Assembly: GCA_002310995.1 (NCBI GenBank)
Contig: DBYV01000006.1
Span: 538 to 15,429, forward strand
Direction: 5' to 3'
Length of the DNA stretch: 14,892 bases
Source of the DNA: a bacterium UBP6_UBA1177
GTDB taxonomy: Bacteria > UBP6 > UBA1177
Shown here: positions 13,299-14,892 of the stretch, one piece after another
How positions within the stretch are numbered: position 1 is the first letter of the stretch
How the letters are laid out: the number at the start of each line of letters is the position of its first letter
Notes under the pieces: generated by a model
Databases searched by the model: none
What the model was told of the DNA's origin: nothing
The model's input: the letters and a program-made list of their open reading frames with translations, nothing else
Position numbers and translations under genes: made by a program

Positions 13299-14687
13299 TT
13301 AGAAGTAAAGGTCTCTTTTGCCTTTTTCGATTTCGCCGAGAAGTTCCTGAGTTTTCGCTCTTCTTTCAGGATTTTCGATATCTTCCATGAGTTTGACAAG
13401 GAGTTTTTCGCCTTTTGCCTTGGTTTCGGGAGAAGCGAAATCCTCAAGATATTCTTTGAAAGTGAGCATTCCGTTCGGAAGGCAGAATTCGTGGATAAGT
13501 CCCGGTTTTGCGAGATCCATAAAGTCTGCACCTACGCGGCCTCTTCTGTAACATCCTGTGCAGAATGAAGGAATGTATCCGCCGTCGATGAGCGAAGAAA
13601 CGACTTCGTCAACCGACCTGTGGTCGCCGAGCGAGAACTGAGCACCAGCTTCGTCTTCCTCGTATCCGCCGGGATTGGTCCTGCTTGCAGCGCTGACCTG
13701 GCTGACACCATAGTGGAGAAGGCGTGTTCTGATTTTGTCGTTTTCACGGGTCGAAAGGATGATTCCGGTGTAGGGAAGCGAAAGTCTGATTACAGCTACT
13801 AAAAGCATGAATTCGTCATCGCTTACCGGATGCGGAATTGCGTAGGAAAGCGGTGCGCCTTCTGCAGGTTCGATTCTGGGAACGCTGACAGTGTGCGGGC
13901 CGATTCCGTAGGTTTTGTCAAGGTGGTTAGCGTGTTCGAGAAGTGCAAGAGTCTCGAAACGGTAGTCAGTAAGTCCGAAAAGTGCGCCGATACCGACATC
14001 GTTGAGTCCTGCGCGGAGAGCTCTGTCCATAACGAGAAGTCTCCAGCCGTAGTCAGCTTTGAGGCCGCTCGGATGGAACTCGGGATAGAGTTTTTCATCG
14101 TAGGTTTCCTGGAAACAAATGTATGTTCCGATCTTCTCTTTTTTCAGAAGTCTGAAGTTGTCTTCGCTCTGAGGCGCGATTTCGACATTGATCCTGCGGA
14201 CAGTGTTGCCGTTCCAGTTTGTCTCATAGACTTTTCTGATCGAGTGAGCGTAGTATTCAACATCAGTAGCTCTTGCTTCGCCGCCGATGACGAGAAGTCT
14301 TTTGTGTCCCATTTTGAGGAGCAGTCTTGTCTCGTCCTGAATCTGCTCATCGGTGAGAATTGCACGTTTGAGTGCTGTGTTGTCCTTTCTGAAAGAGCAG
14401 TAAACGCAGTTGTTCGTGCAGACGTTGCCGAGATAAAGCGGCGCAAAGAGGACTATTCTTTTGCCGTAAATTATCTCTTTTGCTTTTCCTGCTGCTTCGA
14501 AAACCTTGTTGCGCTGTTTTTCGTCCTTGATGTTGAGAAGAACGGCAGCGTCTTTAAGGTCGAGACCTTTGAGCTGCATTGCGCGGTTGAGGACTTCGTC
14601 AACCTGGCTGTCCGTTACTTTCTGGTCGATAAGACCGTAAAGTTTCTCACGGTCGATAAAAATTTTTTCAGTGTTCAGCGACTTCAT
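13299..14687 (-). CDS. hydG: [FeFe]-hydrogenase H-cluster maturase HydG (radical SAM tyrosine lyase)
   Basis: HydG splits tyrosine with radical SAM chemistry and makes the CO and CN- ligands carried on an iron synthon for the H-cluster of [FeFe]-hydrogenase. The 462-residue product has the radical SAM triad C-x3-C-x2-C at Cys90, Cys94 and Cys97 (NVCTNNCVYCSF). It also has the HydG-specific C-terminal cluster motif C-x2-C-x22-C at Cys376, Cys379 and Cys402 (CTGCYRRGRVG, then EFC). That second motif separates HydG from ThiH and HydE. GGEA (136-139) and SRTNPGGY (335-342) are also typical. The ATG at 14687 is preferred because GGAG lies exactly six bases upstream; the in-frame TTG at 14693 abuts that site. 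The start lies inside the upstream TM1266-family gene, giving translational coupling. No hydrogenase, hydE or hydF gene is in the window, although hydE/F may lie beyond the right edge. Confidence 0.97.
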   Translation of the reverse strand: MKSLNTEKIFIDREKLYGLIDQKVTDSQVDEVLNRAMQLKGLDLKDAAVLLNIKDEKQRNKVFEAAGKAKEIIYGKRIVLFAPLYLGNVCTNNCVYCSFRKDNTALKRAILTDEQIQDETRLLLKMGHKRLLVIGGEARATDVEYYAHSIRKVYETNWNGNTVRRINVEIAPQSEDNFRLLKKEKIGTYICFQETYDEKLYPEFHPSGLKADYGWRLLVMDRALRAGLNDVGIGALFGLTDYRFETLALLEHANHLDKTYGIGPHTVSVPRIEPAEGAPLSYAIPHPVSDDEFMLLVAVIRLSLPYTGIILSTRENDKIRTRLLHYGVSQVSAASRTNPGGYEEDEAGAQFSLGDHRSVDEVVSSLIDGGYIPSFCTGCYRRGRVGADFMDLAKPGLIHEFCLPNGMLTFKEYLEDFASPETKAKGEKLLVKLMEDIENPERRAKTQELLGEIEKGKRDLYF

Positions 14688-14892
14688 CTTCAACTCCGTC
14701 TTCTTCAGCGTATTTGCTTAAAACAGACTTGACTTCGAAGCCTTTGAGTTTGCCGACCTTTCCGGTAAGCGAGGAGATTCTGTCTGTCGTGCCGTGGACG
14801 ACAAGCGAGATAACCTGAGCTCCGGGAAGCCCGAGATTGAGGCCCATTCTGCCGACGATGATATCACCGTGCTGTGAAAGGACTGTGTTTAA
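14668..14892 (-). CDS. TM1266-family iron-only hydrogenase system regulator (ACT-like), C-terminal fragment
   Basis: A minus-strand frame open from the window edge gives 74 residues ending at TGA (14670-14668). It begins LNTVLSQHGDIIVGRMGLNL and contains QVISLVVHGTTDRISSLTGKVGKLKGFEVKSVLSK. This is the core of the TM1266 family, a small ACT-fold protein (usually 80-90 residues) annotated as a putative regulator of the iron-only hydrogenase system. The HGDIIVGRMG and SL-x-V-x-GTTD-x-I-x-x-LTGK-x-G motifs are diagnostic. The C-terminal YAEEDGVEDEVAEH is a short acidic extension. Only the first few residues are missing. It overlaps hydG by 20 bp, the same order as TM1266-TM1267 in Thermotoga. 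Its biochemical role is not established. Confidence 0.92.
   Translation of the reverse strand, partial: LNTVLSQHGDIIVGRMGLNLGLPGAQVISLVVHGTTDRISSLTGKVGKLKGFEVKSVLSKYAEEDGVEDEVAEH

Noticed and set aside
13236..13568. Plus-strand open frame of 110 codons across the repeat spacer and the hydG 3' end
   Set aside because: It starts inside the extragenic inverted repeat and runs antisense to hydG, with no ribosome site.
14691..14693. TTG start for hydG two codons upstream
   Set aside because: It touches the GGAG ribosome site, leaving no spacing, while the ATG at 14687 is six bases from it.
13830..14732. Long plus-strand open frame (300 codons) opposite hydG
   Set aside because: It is antisense to a clear HydG with all cluster cysteines. 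Its product is a Phe/Val/Ser-rich shadow with no motif and no ribosome site.

Overview
This window looks like chromosomal DNA from a Gram-negative, fermentative anaerobe of moderate G+C. Signal peptides, a lipobox protein and a cytoplasmic-membrane sensor with a large extracytoplasmic domain point to a diderm cell. The HydG and TM1266-family pair points to [FeFe]-hydrogenase maturation, so to H2 metabolism under anoxia. Several proteins recall the former Deltaproteobacteria (Myxococcota and relatives): the divergent Hsp70, the sensor whose C-terminal domain resembles what I remember as the MXAN_5187 C-terminal family, and the DUF1566-type lipoprotein. This placement is inferred from protein style only. 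No rRNA, tRNA, CRISPR array, insertion sequence or phage gene is visible.

Layout, left to right. (1) The 3' end of a PLP-dependent aminotransferase gene (+) ends at a textbook UUCG-loop terminator. (2) A minus-strand pair follows: a GT-C type membrane glycosyltransferase (1575-3074), then an RlmL-like 23S rRNA methyltransferase (378-1556). (3) A divergent intergenic region (3075-3230) has two promoters and a tight cluster of GAGAT repeats. (4) thiI (+) and a DnaK-like Hsp70 gene (-) converge and overlap by 4 bp. (5) A second divergent region (6308-6520) drives the Hsp70 gene leftward and a long rightward operon: efp, a TPR protein, an exported beta-rich protein, a two-TM sensor-like protein, a tail-anchored zinc-ribbon protein and rsmD (6521-11950). 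(6) A convergent minus-strand pair encodes a small exported membrane protein and a cysteine-rich DUF1566-type lipoprotein. (7) A 273-bp spacer (13026-13298) holds a promoter and several short inverted or direct repeats. (8) At the right edge are a TM1266-family regulator (partial) and hydG, both minus strand and overlapping by 20 bp.

Two themes connect the genes. First, translation and RNA modification is over-represented: RlmL, ThiI, EF-P and RsmD. Second, the four genes between efp and rsmD look like a cell-envelope module (TPR scaffold, periplasmic beta protein, membrane sensor, tail-anchored zinc ribbon) whose function I cannot name. This is the best candidate for an undescribed system.

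At the DNA level, the promoters I could place share an unusual shape. A sigma-70-like -35/-10 pair is followed by a 6-nt discriminator ending in CG and then immediately by a T-run. In thiI and efp the 13 bases GCGTTTTTTTGTT are identical and in the same register.
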